This document shows, piece after piece, positions 16,343-26,478 of a DNA stretch of 64,000 nucleotides. The notes below the pieces were generated by a model. It was not told the DNA's origin. It did no database searches and saw nothing but the letters and a program-made list of their open reading frames with translations. Numbering within the stretch: the first letter of the stretch is position 1; the number at the start of each line of letters is the position of its first letter. A program made the position numbers and the translations under genes. This DNA is from Psychrobacter sp. JCM 18900 (GTDB taxonomy: Bacteria; Pseudomonadota; Gammaproteobacteria; Pseudomonadales; Moraxellaceae): positions 62,001-126,000 of the forward strand of contig NZ_CAJHBL010000001.1 in NCBI RefSeq assembly GCF_904846625.1. Direction: 5' to 3'.

Positions 16343-17935
16343 TTACTCAACCGAACCAAAACGCTCTCTGACCATCGGCAACATGTTAAATACCATTTTA
16401 CCTACTGCCGTGCCATTACCATCTTGGTAATATTGCAGCAGCTCTGGAGCATACTTTCGTAAATCAATGCTATTGCTAGTGTTCGGCATCTGCACATTGC
16501 TTGGTAGGTTAGGGAGCGCCAAGTCCTTATTGCTAATAGCAGAATACTGCTGCAACACATCTATCCTCATGCCTTTGTTGTTATTCGCTTCGCTAGTATT
16601 GTCCAACTGACGACGTAAGTGCTCCCACTTGAGTTGACCACGTTTATCAAACCCGTATAGTTCCTGTACTTCTGTATTGGCAACGGTCTCCCCTGTCGTT
16701 GCTTCCTCATTCATTTGGTCTTTTATCATAGCCAGTATTTTTTGTACTATAGACTTACTGGTAAATGCCTTTGGGTTTTGAATCGACTCAAACGCTGTCA
16801 TCGGTTCGGGCTCTTGTACCAACTCTGGGTATTTTTCACTGATTCGATCGTAGAAAATCTGCATATATTTCTGTTGCGACGTTTGATAATCCCCAAAGCT
16901 TTGTACTCGGCGAATGATTTGATCGCTTGGTAGCATAGCCGATAACTGGTGCGCGGGCAGCTTTGGAGACAGTGAAGCAAGTGAGTTAGGGGCAACATAA
17001 TTAAACTGGCTGACAGGCGCCGCATCATAAGTCGCATCTAATGCCGCAAAGTGGCTTTTTATCACTTCACCTCCAAATCCTTTAGGCAATGTACCATCAT
17101 CAATGGCTATTTTTAACCACTTATTTTGCCATTTTGTACCGAGTTTATCGTCTAATAATTCTGAGTTTAGAATCGCAAAGTTATCTGCCCATAGGTAAAT
17201 ATCACCGTTTTTAAAATCCATATAAATAGGCTGGTTGATACTGCTGTGATGATTACGTGCTTGATATTGCGCGCTAGCGAGCATCGTAGCCTTGCCTGCC
17301 ATCGGTTGATAGATCCCTTGAGAATCGATAGAGAGCGGCTTTAGTAAATACTCATCTAATAACTGTGCTTTCTTCCTATCTAACGGTCTTTGTTTATCCT
17401 CATAATTATCAAATAGCGCTTGATAATCTGGTGCTACTTTTACATCGCTATCGTATTGATGGTCATTCCATGCATGATAGGCATCTACGCACTCAAAATA
17501 CGACTGCCTTATGCTGTCACGCTTAGTATCGTAATCCACCGCTAAGACATCTTTTTTTTGCTGTTCGGCTTGCAGGATTAGAGCGGCGTACGCTTGGTCA
17601 TGCGCCTCTTCGCAGTGTTCATCTACATAGTCTGATGCCGCCATTTTCTCCGTACTAGTATTAACATCAGCATCTGTAAATTGTTGGTTATTGCCAATCT
17701 CAAGATTGCTATGATAGCTAAAGGACTGACGACGCTGTTTTTGCAGGGCTGTTTCTAGTGTTTTTTTGGCAACGCTAGGCGCTTGTTTTACAGCCGCCAT
17801 GTTGGACTGTCCCAAACTGGTAGACTGGCAACCTGTTAACAATAGCGCTCCTGTCAAAAATGCGCTAGTGACTAGCAGATTGTTTTTAGTCTTACATGGC
17901 AGACGTTGTGCAATGGTGTGATGTACTGTTTTCAT
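16343..17935 (-). CDS. Uncharacterised lipoprotein, 530 residues
   Basis: I do not recognise a known domain. The N-terminus has a lipoprotein signal peptide with the lipobox LLLTGC (Cys about 36), so the mature protein should be membrane-anchored, facing the periplasm or the surface. The mature part has a helical, Gln/Lys-rich region (about 55-75) and two Cys in DEHCEEAHDQAYAALILQ and YFECVDAYHAW. A central folded segment reads IYMDFKNGDIYLWADNFAILN, followed by GTLPKGFGGEVIKSHFAALD, and a helical C-terminus with MDVLQQYSA-like and LRKYAPELLQYYQDG segments. It lies 55 bases downstream of another large lipoprotein on the same strand, with AAGGA before its ATG, so the two are probably one operon. 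The PI-x-x-DF-x-N motif recurs in the neighbour, hinting at distant paralogy. Confidence 0.8.
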   Translation of the reverse strand: MKTVHHTIAQRLPCKTKNNLLVTSAFLTGALLLTGCQSTSLGQSNMAAVKQAPSVAKKTLETALQKQRRQSFSYHSNLEIGNNQQFTDADVNTSTEKMAASDYVDEHCEEAHDQAYAALILQAEQQKKDVLAVDYDTKRDSIRQSYFECVDAYHAWNDHQYDSDVKVAPDYQALFDNYEDKQRPLDRKKAQLLDEYLLKPLSIDSQGIYQPMAGKATMLASAQYQARNHHSSINQPIYMDFKNGDIYLWADNFAILNSELLDDKLGTKWQNKWLKIAIDDGTLPKGFGGEVIKSHFAALDATYDAAPVSQFNYVAPNSLASLSPKLPAHQLSAMLPSDQIIRRVQSFGDYQTSQQKYMQIFYDRISEKYPELVQEPEPMTAFESIQNPKAFTSKSIVQKILAMIKDQMNEEATTGETVANTEVQELYGFDKRGQLKWEHLRRQLDNTSEANNNKGMRIDVLQQYSAISNKDLALPNLPSNVQMPNTSNSIDLRKYAPELLQYYQDGNGTAVGKMVFNMLPMVRERFGSVE

Positions 17936-17990
17936 TTTTTATCCTTAATAGATATGAGCGTAAATGCAATGAGATGAGGTCATTTGACTT

Positions 17991-20093
17991 CTATTTTTCA
18001 TTCATATCATCTTGAGCATCGTCAACTCGGCTCTCATCGACAGCGTCTGCGCCATTGTCATTATCGTTACCATATTCATTAGTGCCATATTCATTACTGC
18101 TATAAGCACCCTCGTTGCCGCTATCTTGATAGTCGTAGCGTGCATAGCGGGCCGTTTGTAATCTGTCTTTTTTCTCGCGCTGCGTAGCTATCCATGCATT
18201 GCCATCGATAGGAGGCATAGCGTCTGAACCAAAAGACTCTGTAAGCAATGGTGTCAAGGCATGACGGTTGAAGCTGGCTTTATCGTAACGTACTTGGTTT
18301 AGCATGGTTGTGGTCGACCCCATAAAATCACCACCGATATTGACACGTTGCTGCTTGGCCAGCAGTCGATCTGAGCTGTCTAAGTAATAGTAGTTGATTT
18401 GATTAAACGAGATAGGACCGATAGCTTCGATAAGCTGCAATAGCGAACCGACATCCGCGCTTTGATAGCCTTTATTGTATAACTGCACTTTAGCTAGTGC
18501 TGTCTTTAATGCAGCACCATCAGGATATTTATCTGGATTGGCATCTACGTATTCTTGCAGTGATTTGGTTACATATTTGAGCGTCTTGCCAATTATTTCA
18601 CCGCTTTGCTGGCTACCAAAATAGACTTTTACGGCGCGAGTCGCACCGACTTCTTTGGCAAACGTATCTCCACTGATATCTACTGCGCTAAAATGCTCAG
18701 GCGCGAGCTCAGCCATGCTGTTCTGTATCGCGTTGAGCATTGCATCGTAGAGCACCGCTGGTGGCAACTGTGCCGTGACACTTTCAGGCAAACCAAAGCT
18801 CACCGTGTGCGAGGTCATCTGTGCTGGTAATGGCGTATTCTCAGGGTTAACAAGTGCAACGATCGGCACAATGGCCGATGGATCTACTACGACACTGCTA
18901 TTATTAAAATCAAATGCTAACGGTATCTGTATCGATGAGCTAATCGTTGGTGTGGCGTAATCGTAACTATAGACACTTTGTAGTTGGCGCTGCTTGGGAC
19001 GGTATTGACTGACGCTATTAAACGTTAAATGCTCATACTGATAAGCATTGGATGCAGCTATTTGCTCAGGAGTACGGTGGAACATATCAAGTATATTGCC
19101 AATCATGCCTGTAGATGACATTGGTAGGCTGCCACGATTTACCGTCTCTGTCTTAGCTTGCTGTTTTGCCATTTGCATGGCTTCATACTTTGCAGCCATT
19201 GTCTTTGGACTTAAACCCGACATCCCTGAGAGCATACCTTCAGTACTGCTGCTGTATTCATCATAATTATCATAGTCGTCACTACTGTAATTATCGCTAC
19301 TATAGTCATCACTATCATAATCTGCTGTATCGTAAGCATACTCGTTATCGCTGTTGGTATCACTGCTCGTCGGCTCATTCTCCCCCGCTTCAGCCAATAT
19401 AGCTGCAATAGCTCTTCTTTCTGCTTCAGCTTCTGCTCTAGACTTATCGTAATCACTAGGATAGTTGGACTCTATCGAATCTTTCGCATCATCATAATCG
19501 TTATAGTCATCATTGTATGGCTCATCATCACTTTCGCTATATGCACCTTCAGGCTGATACACATAGGTTTCTATGATCGTTCTGAGCAAGCTACTCGATC
19601 CTGCGTCGATACTATCTGGGTCAATGAATGGTGCTGATCGATAATTGGCTGTGGCGACTGCGACATGCTCGGTCGCCAAGTGTTGACGAATGGCTGCAAG
19701 CAAGTGTGATTTGGCTTGGTTTTCGGTATTTGGATACTTCTCTTGATCAAACAGCTGCTCATAACGCGCGGCCTGAGCATTTTGACTGGCAGTAAAGGCT
19801 TGACCCTGACGTTGGCTCTGCGCGGCGTTTGCGACACTAAAGTCCATCATGGTACTAGAGGCGCTGCTATTCGACGACAGATTGGAAGTTGAGCTGGCTG
19901 GAGTTGATTGGCAACCTGCGAGTACAAGTGAAGCACTACCAACTAGCAATGCGATAGAAGTCAATTTACCGGTTGGATATAGATGACCGCTATTTTTACC
20001 ATTATATTTTTTATGATCAGTGTTCGATAAATAAGCAGGCGCAGTCTCAGAGTAGCGCTGTCGATTGCGGTTATTAATATGGTGTGATGACAT
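17991..20093 (-). CDS. Uncharacterised lipoprotein with Asp/Ser/Tyr-rich repeats, 700 residues
   Basis: No known family is recognised. A lipobox SLVLAGC (Cys about 61) follows an unusually long n-region of about 43 polar residues; no alternative Met lies between. After a Ser-rich spacer come a helical segment (about 88-150) and an acidic low-complexity tract (about 183-285) rich in repeated DYSSDD/YDNYDEY-type units. An apparently folded domain follows (about 370-600), containing IPLAFDFNNSSVVVDPSAI and LPPAVLYDAMLNAIQNSMAEL. The C-terminal tail is again Asp/Asn/Tyr-rich. It is the promoter-proximal gene of a two-gene lipoprotein operon and is divergent from ggt. A surface or periplasmic structural role is possible, but function is unknown. 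Confidence 0.78.
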   Translation of the reverse strand: MSSHHINNRNRQRYSETAPAYLSNTDHKKYNGKNSGHLYPTGKLTSIALLVGSASLVLAGCQSTPASSTSNLSSNSSASSTMMDFSVANAAQSQRQGQAFTASQNAQAARYEQLFDQEKYPNTENQAKSHLLAAIRQHLATEHVAVATANYRSAPFIDPDSIDAGSSSLLRTIIETYVYQPEGAYSESDDEPYNDDYNDYDDAKDSIESNYPSDYDKSRAEAEAERRAIAAILAEAGENEPTSSDTNSDNEYAYDTADYDSDDYSSDNYSSDDYDNYDEYSSSTEGMLSGMSGLSPKTMAAKYEAMQMAKQQAKTETVNRGSLPMSSTGMIGNILDMFHRTPEQIAASNAYQYEHLTFNSVSQYRPKQRQLQSVYSYDYATPTISSSIQIPLAFDFNNSSVVVDPSAIVPIVALVNPENTPLPAQMTSHTVSFGLPESVTAQLPPAVLYDAMLNAIQNSMAELAPEHFSAVDISGDTFAKEVGATRAVKVYFGSQQSGEIIGKTLKYVTKSLQEYVDANPDKYPDGAALKTALAKVQLYNKGYQSADVGSLLQLIEAIGPISFNQINYYYLDSSDRLLAKQQRVNIGGDFMGSTTTMLNQVRYDKASFNRHALTPLLTESFGSDAMPPIDGNAWIATQREKKDRLQTARYARYDYQDSGNEGAYSSNEYGTNEYGNDNDNGADAVDESRVDDAQDDMNEK

Positions 20094-20432
20094 AGTAATC
20101 TCTTTGTATGAATAGACAGTCGATAATGAGTGTACATTGGTACCGTTATTTATATCACAAGACGTTACAATTTAGTAATATTAGCGAATATTTTTAAAGA
20201 ATTTCTTCATTTATAAATAATTTTCTCTGCATAACAGCTGTCTTATCATTAGCTTCATTTACTTGAAAATTAGCCCCGTTTATTTGAAATATAGCTGATA
20301 CAGCTAAACGCTATAAAAGCGTACACCACAAAAGATAATAAACAACTTTCTACTATTTCATATTTTCGTTACTATTTAGGCTTATCTATTTCCTAGCTCT
20401 ATTCTCTCCACTCGCGTAAAAAGGACTTTGCG
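20094..20432. promoter_or_regulatory. AT-rich divergent promoter region between the lipoprotein operon and ggt
   Basis: These 339 bases contain no gene that I can see. The DNA is very AT-rich with a small CGCTATAAAAGCG inverted repeat near 20309; no operator is recognisable. Confidence 0.4.
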
Positions 20433-22391
20433 ATGTCACAGTTATTATCTCGCCACCATCGAACCGCTCAGCAGCGTAAACCGAAAATTAATACCTTACT
20501 CAAATCTAGCGTCGTGCTCATTACCAGTACGCTACTGCTATCTATATCCGCACAGGCTGTAGAGTCAACGACCTCAGTAAGTAATGCGACGGTCAACAAC
20601 ACATCAATCAATACCAGTGCCATAAACTTGGCCATCGTGGCTGATAGTCCAACGGTATTATCTGAAACCAAACGCATCACGCGAGCGAAGACCAATACAC
20701 TTAACATCACATCGAACAATGCTAACAATACTAATAGTGACCAAGCCATCTATTCTGAAGACGCCATTCATCATCCAGTTTGGGCAAAAAACGGCATGGT
20801 CGCTACCCAAGAAGCGCTTGCCTCTGATATCGGTCTACAGATTCTAAAAGACGGCGGTAATGCGGTAGATGCTGGCGTTGCAGTGGGTTTTGCCCTAGCA
20901 GTGACCTTGCCGCGCGCAGGTAATATCGGTGGCGGTGGTTTTATGATGATTTATGATGCCAAACAAGGCAAAACGGTGGCGCTTGATTACCGTGAAAAAG
21001 CACCAAGTAGCGCCTCACGCGATATGTACCTTGATAAAGAAGGCAATGCTGTCAGCGACTTATCTCGCTATCATGGCTTGGCCGTTGGCGTGCCAGGGAC
21101 AGTAGCAGGACTACTAAAAGCACTAGAAGAGCATGGTACGATGAGCCGCGAGCAAGTCATGGCACCAGCGATAGCACTGGCTGAAGACGGTATAGAAGTC
21201 ACCGCTGGCTTGTCCGAGTCACTCACGGCGTTGAGCGATCGCTTGCAAAAATGGCCAAGTACCAAAAAAGTATTTTTTAAGCCTGATGGCAGCGCTTATC
21301 AACCGGGTGAACGTCTAAAACAGCCTGAGCTTGCGCGTTCGCTAAAGCGGATTTCGGTACAGGGCTTAGATGGATTTTATAAGGGTGAGACCGCTCAAAA
21401 ACTGGTCAAAGCAGTCAATGAAGCAGGCGGCAGCATGAGCCTGCAGGATTTGGCCAATTATCAAGCCATTGCTCGCGAACCTGTCAAAGGCGACTACCGT
21501 GGCTATGAGATTGTTTCTATGCCGCCGCCCTCCTCTGGTGGTATTCACATCGTGCAGATTTTAAATATCTTAGAAGGCTATCCGCTCAAAGACTACGGAC
21601 AAAACAGCGCACAGACTATTCACTTAATGGCGGAAGCAATGCAGTTAGCGTATGCAGATCGAGCTGAGTATCTGGGAGATGCTGACTTTATCGATGTACC
21701 TGCTAGCGGCTTAACCTCACAAGCCTATGCAGACAAACTGCGTACGTTGATTGATCCCAATAAAGCCACGCCAGCAGCGACTATCAAAGCGAACAATCCG
21801 CTACCTTATGAAAGCGATCAAACCACGCATTTCTCTATCGTTGATAAAGACGGTAATGCAATAGCCAATACTTATACGTTGAACTTCTCTTATGGTACTG
21901 GTCTCATTGCGGATGGTACAGGCATTCTGCTTAATAATGAAATGGATGATTTCTCTGCCAAACCGGGCGTACCAAATGGCTACGGTCTACTTGGTGGCGA
22001 TGCCAATGCTGTGGAAGCCAATAAGCGTCCACTGTCCTCTATGAGTCCAACGCTCGTATTCAAAGACAGCAAACCTTATATCGTTACTGGAAGCCCAGGT
22101 GGTAGCCGTATCATCACGACTGTCACTCAAATTATCTCCAACGTCATCGACTATGATATGAATATCGCTGAGGCAACACATGCGCCGCGTATCCATGATC
22201 AATGGCTACCTGATGAGATTCGAGTGGAAAAAGCACTGAATATAGATACCGTGAAAAAGCTCGAATCAATGGGTCATACGGTCAGTCCAAAATCCGCGAT
22301 GGGATCTACGCAATCGATCATGCTCACACCAAACGGTGTTTATGGATCGTCTGATCCACGTATTGTCGATGCAGCGGTGGTTGGCTATTAA
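20433..22391 (+). CDS. ggt: Gamma-glutamyltransferase (glutathione hydrolase) precursor
   Basis: This 652-residue periplasmic enzyme cleaves the gamma-glutamyl bond of glutathione and transfers it to water or amino acids. It is made as a precursor that self-cleaves. The cut site is visible as ESDQTTHFSIVD, with the nucleophile Thr about residue 464, closely matching the E. coli enzyme (NQTTHYSVVD). Other hallmarks are GGNAVDAGVAVGFALAVTLP, GGGGFMMIYD, LDYREKAPSSA (substrate Arg), MDDFSAKPGVPN (lid-loop region), RPLSSMSPTLVF (oxyanion Ser pair) and TGSPGGSRI. A signal peptide ends at about AQA 42. Between it and the catalytic domain (from about 110) lies an Asn/Thr/Ser-rich linker of about 65 residues that E. 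coli Ggt lacks. The ATG follows AAAAAGGA. Confidence 0.95.
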   Translation: MSQLLSRHHRTAQQRKPKINTLLKSSVVLITSTLLLSISAQAVESTTSVSNATVNNTSINTSAINLAIVADSPTVLSETKRITRAKTNTLNITSNNANNTNSDQAIYSEDAIHHPVWAKNGMVATQEALASDIGLQILKDGGNAVDAGVAVGFALAVTLPRAGNIGGGGFMMIYDAKQGKTVALDYREKAPSSASRDMYLDKEGNAVSDLSRYHGLAVGVPGTVAGLLKALEEHGTMSREQVMAPAIALAEDGIEVTAGLSESLTALSDRLQKWPSTKKVFFKPDGSAYQPGERLKQPELARSLKRISVQGLDGFYKGETAQKLVKAVNEAGGSMSLQDLANYQAIAREPVKGDYRGYEIVSMPPPSSGGIHIVQILNILEGYPLKDYGQNSAQTIHLMAEAMQLAYADRAEYLGDADFIDVPASGLTSQAYADKLRTLIDPNKATPAATIKANNPLPYESDQTTHFSIVDKDGNAIANTYTLNFSYGTGLIADGTGILLNNEMDDFSAKPGVPNGYGLLGGDANAVEANKRPLSSMSPTLVFKDSKPYIVTGSPGGSRIITTVTQIISNVIDYDMNIAEATHAPRIHDQWLPDEIRVEKALNIDTVKKLESMGHTVSPKSAMGSTQSIMLTPNGVYGSSDPRIVDAAVVGY

Positions 22392-22419
22392 ACAAACTGA
22401 CTTTAGTTATCAATTACAT

Positions 22420-22453
22420 AGCCCTCTATACCTCGTTGTATTGGGGGCTTTTT
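22420..22453 (+). terminator. Putative terminator after ggt
   Basis: AGCCC (22420-22424) pairs with GGGGGCT (22443-22449), with additional CTATAC/GTATTG pairing, and is followed by T-rich sequence. Confidence 0.5.
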
Positions 22454-22617
22454 GCTGTTGTCTATAACCGAGTTTTTACATCTTAATGACTTAACTTACG
22501 CAGATTAAACCCTTTGAACCTGTGGCTGTCTGCGGCAAATAATGCTATTATTGACGACCCCATTTAAAACGTATCAATATGGCTATCGAGGTCTTGTCGG
22601 CCTCTAGATATCAGCGT

Positions 22618-22639
22618 AATTGATTGATAGTAATCAATT
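22618..22639. promoter_or_regulatory. Inverted repeat upstream of dnaE
   Basis: AATTGATT (22618-22625) and AATCAATT (22632-22639) form a perfect 8-bp inverted repeat with a 6-base centre, 47 bases before the dnaE start. It may be an operator or a leader hairpin. Confidence 0.3.
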
Positions 22640-22686
22640 ATTTTATCGGTGGCTTATTTCTTTGATCGTACCAGTAAGAGTCTTCT

Positions 22687-25600
22687 ATGGCATTTGTACA
22701 CCTTGGCATTCACAGCGAATATTCCATCACCGATTCTATCGTGCGTATCAAACCGCTGGTAAAAGCTGCTGCGGCTGACAATCAGCGCGCGTTAGCATTG
22801 ACCGATTTGTCCAATTTATATGCCACGGTGAAGTTTTATCGTGCCTGCTTAGGTGCGGGTATCAAGCCTATTATTGGCAGTGAAGTCATCATGGATAATG
22901 AAGACACACGCCTCACCCTACTCGCGATGAATAACGAAGGGTATCAAAACATTACCCGTATCGTATCGCTTGGGTTTACCGAAGGTCGTGCTGATCCTAT
23001 CAATCATGGCACGCCAGTTATTAAGCGCAGTCATATCTTAGAGCATGCAGCAGGTGTGATTGTACTGCTCACAGAAAAGTCAGACGTGGGTCAAGCATTG
23101 GTCGGCTCGATGCCAGAAAAGGCTGATGAACTACTTACTGAGTGGCAGGCACAGTTTGACGATCGTTTGTACTTTGCGATCAAGCGTACCAATCGCTCAG
23201 GCGAAGATGCTTTTATTAGAGCAGCCATCCATTCAGGTGCCAAACACAACATCCCTATCATTGCGCATAATGACGTGCGTTTCTTAGAGCAGGATGATTT
23301 TGATGCTCATGAAGCCCGCGTGTGCATTGCAGGCTCTTATGTTCTTGCTGATCCAAACCGCCCGCAGACTTACTCGGATGAGCAGTATCTAAAAACACAA
23401 GCTCAGATGGAGCAATTATTTGCTGATATTCCGCAGGTCATTGACAATACCTTGCGCCTCGCTACACGCTGCAATGTCACCTTAACGCTTGGTATTAACG
23501 TCTTACCTGATTTTCCTGTGCCTGAAGGCGAGACGATTGAATCGTTTTTCCGTGCCGAGTCACAACGCGGTCTTGAGCAGCGCTTAGATAAGCTGTTTCC
23601 TGTCGAAGCACGTACGGATAATTGGAACGACTTCCGTCAGAGATACGATGAGCGCCTTGCATATGAGTTAGATATTATTCTATCCATGGGCTTCCCGGGT
23701 TACTTCCTAATCGTCATGGACTTTATCCGTTGGGCAAAAGCCAATGGCGTACCAGTAGGCCCTGGACGTGGTTCTGGTGCAGGTTCGTTGGTCGCCTATG
23801 CCCTAAACATTACCGACCTTGACCCGATTCATTACGATCTGCTATTCGAGCGCTTCTTGAACCCTGAGCGTGTATCGATGCCCGATTTCGATATCGACTT
23901 TTGTATTGAAGGTCGTGACCGCGTTATTGATTATGTCGCGCAAACCTATGGCCGTGATGCCGTATCGCAGATTATTACCTTTGGTACGATGGCCGCAAAA
24001 GCAGTTGTGCGAGATGTGGCACGCGTACAAAGCAAATCGTACTTTTTAGCTAATAAAATATCCAAGCTGATTCCAAAAACACCTGGTATTACCTTGAGCC
24101 AAGCGCTTGAGCAAGAGCCACAGCTCAAAGACTTGATCTCTAATCCTGATAATATGGATTATGAAGATGCCATTGAGATTTGGGAGATGGCGATTAAGCT
24201 TGAAGGCGTCTGCCGAAATGTCGGTAAACATGCCGGTGGTGTATTGATTGCTCCGCACAAGATCACTGACTTTAGTGCCATTTACTGTGATGATGAAGGT
24301 CACCGCGTCAGCCAGTTCGATAAAGACGATGTAGAAGCTGTCGGTTTGGTAAAGTTTGACTTTTTGGGTTTACGTAACCTAACCGTTATCAACGCTGCAG
24401 TTGAAAACATCAACTTGCGCCGTGCAAAAGAAAACGTACCTGCCTTAGTTTTAGAAGATTTGCCGCTAGATGACAGCAAAGCCTATAAGCTGCTGCAAGA
24501 TGCCAAAACCACGGCGGTCTTTCAGCTAGAAAGTATGGGTATGAAAAAATATCTAGCTAAACTGCAACCGACCAATATCGAAGATGTCATTGCTATGTGT
24601 GCGCTGTATCGTCCCGGCCCACTCGATGCAGGTATGGTAGAGATGTATATCGACCGTAAGCATGGTCGCGAGGAAGTCATTTATGACCATCCCAATCTTG
24701 AGCCGATTTTAGAAAACACCAATGGCGTTATTGTATATCAAGAACAGGTGATGCAAATCTCACAGGTGATGGCAGGCTATAGTTTGGGCGGTGCTGATAT
24801 GCTACGCCGTGCGATGGGTAAAAAGAAACCTGAAGAGATGGCCAAGCAGCGCGATATTTTTGTCACTGGTGCCACCTCACAAGGCATTGATGAAGTCACG
24901 TCAGGCGGTGTATTTGACTTGATGGAAAAGTTCGCAGGTTACGGTTTTAACCGCTCGCATTCTGCGGCTTATGGCGTATTGGCTTATCAAACGGCCTACC
25001 TAAAACAATACTACCCTGCTGAATTTATGGCAGCGGTCTTAACTTCAGATATGAACAACACCGACAACGTCGTGTTCTTTATCAATGACTGCCGTGAAAA
25101 CTTTGGGTTAACCGTAGTCAATCCTTCGGTCAATCGTAGTGAATGGCATTTCGTTGCCGATACTCCGACCAATATCATCTATGGTCTTGGCGCAATCAAA
25201 GGCGTGGGTGAAGGCGCGGTAGAGTCTATCGTAGATGCACGCCGCACGGATGGTCCTTTTAAAGACTTGTATGACTTCTGTCGCCGTGTCGATATCAAAA
25301 AAGTCAATAAGCGCACGCTTGAAGCATTGGTCAGTGCTGGCTGTTTTGATGACTTTGCCGCCACGCTACGACCTGACTTGCCAGCCGACGAAGCTTACGA
25401 GATTCGCGGCGCCTTGATGAGTCAATTGCCAAGCGCCGTACAAGCCGCTGAGCAAGACCGTCAAAACCGCGAAATCGGTATGATGGATTTGTTTGGTGAA
25501 ATGGACGGTGTGGTCGCAGCGCCGCCGTTAGTCATGACGCCAGAACTCATCTGGGGTGACAAGCACCGTCTAAAAGCGGAAAAAAACACCTTGGGACTGT

Positions 25601-26406
25601 ACTTAACGGGACATCCAATCAATGAGTATTTGGATGAGTTAAAACGCTATACCTCTGGTGCGCGTCTCGATAAGTTAACCGATACAGGCTATAACGGCAG
25701 CTGCTATTTCTCGGGGCTTATTATAGATATTGCCAACTTTGGTAATCGTAACGTGATTACTTTAGATGATGGTACATCGAGACTCGAGGTCAGCTGCTAC
25801 GCTGAGCGTTTTAATCGTGTCAAAGAACAGTTGAAAATCGATGAAGTCGTCATCATCAAAGGCAGCATCCGTGAGCGTGATGGACGTTTGTTTGCACGTC
25901 TTGATAGTGCCATGAGTATGGTAGATGCCCGACTACGTTGGCTCAAAAAAATCAGTATCAAAGTTCACGGTAGTGATATTAATTTGCTCACACGTCTACA
26001 GCCACTACTTAAATCAGCCCAAGCTGACATTATTCCCGAGCCGCGTCTGGCTTATAACCAAGAGCAAGACGAGCTAGGTAGTAGCAGTAATAGTACCTAC
26101 GACCCTACAATGGGTGGCAGTTTGTATGATGAAAACGGTAATGATTTATTGGCATTAGAGAGCGACATGAACCATGATGCGGCCAATCAAAACGGTATGT
26201 CAGCCAGTTATGCCAATAATGCGCTAAGTAATACTGACGCTTCTATCAATGATAATTGTCTACCACTTGGACTAAGCATTTATGAGGTCTATGGCATCGC
26301 AAATGTTGGACTGTCTGAGCACTGGCGCGTTTACCCAAATGACGACAACCTGCAGACATTAAAGACTTTGGTCAGTGAAGAGAACTTACATTTCCATTAC
26401 AGCTAA
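22687..26406 (+). CDS. dnaE: DNA polymerase III alpha subunit
   Basis: This 1239-residue protein is the replicative polymerase catalytic subunit. The N-terminal PHP domain begins MAFVHLGIHSEYSITD. The palm has GPGRGSGAGSLVAYAL and PDFDIDFC (catalytic Asp residues about 400). The fingers show DKDDVEAVGLVKFDFLGLRNLT and the later YQEQVMQISQVMAGYSLGGADMLRRAMGKKKPEEM. Helix-hairpin-helix DNA-binding (KGVGEGAVESIV) and OB-fold (YFSGLIIDIANFGNRNVITLDD) domains follow. It is about 80 residues longer than the E. coli enzyme, mostly because of an Asp/Asn/Ser-rich stretch at about 1120-1190, between the OB fold and the C-terminal tau-binding region. AAGAG precedes the ATG. The Hpt gene follows 72 bases downstream. 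Confidence 0.97.
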   Translation: MAFVHLGIHSEYSITDSIVRIKPLVKAAAADNQRALALTDLSNLYATVKFYRACLGAGIKPIIGSEVIMDNEDTRLTLLAMNNEGYQNITRIVSLGFTEGRADPINHGTPVIKRSHILEHAAGVIVLLTEKSDVGQALVGSMPEKADELLTEWQAQFDDRLYFAIKRTNRSGEDAFIRAAIHSGAKHNIPIIAHNDVRFLEQDDFDAHEARVCIAGSYVLADPNRPQTYSDEQYLKTQAQMEQLFADIPQVIDNTLRLATRCNVTLTLGINVLPDFPVPEGETIESFFRAESQRGLEQRLDKLFPVEARTDNWNDFRQRYDERLAYELDIILSMGFPGYFLIVMDFIRWAKANGVPVGPGRGSGAGSLVAYALNITDLDPIHYDLLFERFLNPERVSMPDFDIDFCIEGRDRVIDYVAQTYGRDAVSQIITFGTMAAKAVVRDVARVQSKSYFLANKISKLIPKTPGITLSQALEQEPQLKDLISNPDNMDYEDAIEIWEMAIKLEGVCRNVGKHAGGVLIAPHKITDFSAIYCDDEGHRVSQFDKDDVEAVGLVKFDFLGLRNLTVINAAVENINLRRAKENVPALVLEDLPLDDSKAYKLLQDAKTTAVFQLESMGMKKYLAKLQPTNIEDVIAMCALYRPGPLDAGMVEMYIDRKHGREEVIYDHPNLEPILENTNGVIVYQEQVMQISQVMAGYSLGGADMLRRAMGKKKPEEMAKQRDIFVTGATSQGIDEVTSGGVFDLMEKFAGYGFNRSHSAAYGVLAYQTAYLKQYYPAEFMAAVLTSDMNNTDNVVFFINDCRENFGLTVVNPSVNRSEWHFVADTPTNIIYGLGAIKGVGEGAVESIVDARRTDGPFKDLYDFCRRVDIKKVNKRTLEALVSAGCFDDFAATLRPDLPADEAYEIRGALMSQLPSAVQAAEQDRQNREIGMMDLFGEMDGVVAAPPLVMTPELIWGDKHRLKAEKNTLGLYLTGHPINEYLDELKRYTSGARLDKLTDTGYNGSCYFSGLIIDIANFGNRNVITLDDGTSRLEVSCYAERFNRVKEQLKIDEVVIIKGSIRERDGRLFARLDSAMSMVDARLRWLKKISIKVHGSDINLLTRLQPLLKSAQADIIPEPRLAYNQEQDELGSSSNSTYDPTMGGSLYDENGNDLLALESDMNHDAANQNGMSASYANNALSNTDASINDNCLPLGLSIYEVYGIANVGLSEHWRVYPNDDNLQTLKTLVSEENLHFHYS

Positions 26407-26478
26407 GACGTACATTACGTTTTAAAAATTCATTATAGTAATCTTATTGCTTTAACTTTTATAAATTGGACAACCACC

